Source: DATAXV01 sp036272915 (GTDB lineage Bacteria > Chloroflexota > Dormibacteria > Dormibacterales > Dormibacteraceae). From it: a DNA stretch of 6,739 nucleotides. The first letter of the stretch is position 1. Each line of letters begins with the position of its first letter. Location of the stretch: assembly GCA_036272915.1 (NCBI GenBank), contig DATAXV010000221.1, forward strand, positions 1 through 6,739, read 5' to 3'. A model generated the notes under the pieces. The model was not told the origin of the DNA and ran no database searches. It was given only the letters and a program-made list of their open reading frames with translations. Shown here piece after piece: positions 5,944 through 6,739 of this stretch. Position numbers and translations under genes: made by a program.

Positions 5944-6083
5944 TCGCCTCAGTCAGTTACGGGGTCGAACTCGGGGGAGTCCGGGGACCCGCCCAGAGGA
6001 CGATAGGTGCCGTTACCGACCCTCACCCGGCAGGACCCCAACGAGGTCGATGAGCGCCAGGCGCCGCGCTGCCTCGTCGCCGG

Positions 6084-6706
6084 TCAGACCTGCGTTTCCC
6101 GGCTCGCGTGCGGAGCCGGGGCCAGCCTCGACGCCCGCGCGTCCAGGATCAGGTCCAGCCCCTCCGCGAACAGCTCGCTGCCGCCTGCCCCGGCCCGGCA
6201 TCGGGTACGCTCCCGGATCGGCAGCGGCTTTGCCCTTCCGCCGGAGGTCCTCCTCCTGCTGCGCCTGGATCGCGGCGCCCTGGACGTAGTTGGAGATGGT
6301 GAAGAAGGCGAGGACGGCCTGGCGAGGCGTGAGGCCGACATCGACCGGGACGGTGACCAGGGCCTCCAGCAATCCCAGCTGGCCGGCGTCGGGGCGTGCC
6401 GACAGCACCAGCCGGACGCTGTCGCGGTGGGAGAGCATGGCCGCCCTGATCCCCTGGCCGATGGCGCGCAGCGGCTCCCTCCATCCTTCGGGCGCGGGCA
6501 GCGGCGCGCCCGACGACGGTATCGGACCGACCGTGGCCGCGGCCATGCCGTCGAGAAGCTCCTGCTTGTCGGCGACAGTGGTGGTAGATCGCCGACGCCT
6601 GCACGCCCAACCATCCCGCCAGCCGCCGCAGCGTCAGTGCCTCCAGCCCCACCTCGTCGAAGAGCTCGAGTGCGGTCCGCACGATTGTGTCGCGGTCGAG
6701 TGCCAT
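6084..6706 (-). pseudogene. TetR-family transcriptional regulator with two frameshifts
   Basis: The start is a textbook TetR DNA-binding domain: MALDRDTIVRTALELFDEVG, then LTLRRLAGWLGVQASAIYHH. After YHH the frame is lost near 6577-6571; skipping one base (for instance the T at 6577) restores DKQELLDGMA in the next frame. That frame runs through a plausible TetR C-terminal ligand domain (WREPLRAIGQGIRAAML, LTPRQAVLAFFTISNYVQGA) to about 6200-6178. A second one-base skip then restores ELFAEGLDLILDARASRLA and the stop at 6086-6084. The repaired protein would be 206 residues, the normal TetR size. Both lesions equal a single extra base. With the C-terminal domain lost in the reading frame of the HTH, the product as written could not be a working regulator. 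Its usual target, often a divergent efflux or enzyme gene, would lie past the window end. Sequencing indels are an alternative explanation. Confidence 0.75.
6098..6120. repeat. Perfect 8-bp inverted repeat at the end of the TetR gene
   Basis: CCCGGCTC (6098-6105) and GAGCCGGG (6113-6120) form a perfect stem with a 7-base loop. It overlaps the last codons of the broken TetR gene on the minus strand. On the plus strand a short TTT precedes it; no T tract follows on the minus strand. It may help end transcription, or be a fortuitous GC-rich stem. Confidence 0.4.
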
Positions 6707-6739
6707 CGGTGGTCAGGGGCGCGGAGCCCGTGGAGCGAA

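Larger units (their letters stand above)
5739..6083. other. Non-coding region between DUF4143 gene and broken TetR gene
   Basis: This stretch separates two convergent units. I find no gene in it. It holds the hairpin at 5747-5768, the direct repeat at 5836-5876 and the hairpin at 5921-5943. The middle part (about 5841-5920) is noticeably less GC-rich than the flanks, in keeping with inserted or decaying DNA. Confidence 0.5.

Noticed and set aside
1..6739. CRISPR array, tRNA or rRNA gene
   Set aside because: I saw no regularly spaced repeat array, no cloverleaf-like segment and no conserved rRNA stretch.

Overview
The window is GC-rich bacterial DNA, with G or C at almost every third codon position in the genes. 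It could come from Actinomycetota, Chloroflexota or another high-GC lineage; nothing here fixes the taxon. It reads as an accessory region: a compact unrecognised operon, an ATPase of a family common in variable regions, a broken regulator and a possible mobile-element remnant.

Positions 1 to about 4059, minus strand, hold one tightly packed operon of at least five genes. In transcription order they are: an uncharacterised protein with a predicted helical N-terminus (4059-3244); a BrxD/DUF2791-like ATPase homologue whose nucleotide-binding motifs are degenerate (3242-2277); an intact BrxD/DUF2791-like P-loop ATPase (2283-1012); an uncharacterised 189-residue protein (1015-446); and the N-terminus of an SNF2-type helicase, cut by the window edge just after its Walker A motif (446-1). 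Every junction is an overlap or a 1-base gap, so the genes are probably co-translated and their products probably work together. A helicase plus a BREX-family ATPase suggests a DNA-processing or phage-defence machine. No PglZ, PglX, BrxC/PglY or nuclease gene is visible, so it cannot be called BREX. The pairing of one live and one dead ATPase with two orphan proteins is the best candidate here for an undescribed system.

Positions 4060-4451 are a divergent intergenic region containing a marked AT-rich island next to the plus-strand gene. That gene (4452-5738) is a complete AAA_14/DUF4143 ATPase with a winged helix and a PD-(D/E)XK-like C-terminus. It stands alone and faces away from the operon.

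Positions 5739-6083 carry no convincing gene but hold two hairpins and a 9-bp direct repeat that may be the end of a decayed insertion sequence. Positions 6084-6706, minus strand, are a TetR-family regulator broken by two frameshifts, each equal to one extra base. It is either a pseudogene or a product of assembly indels.
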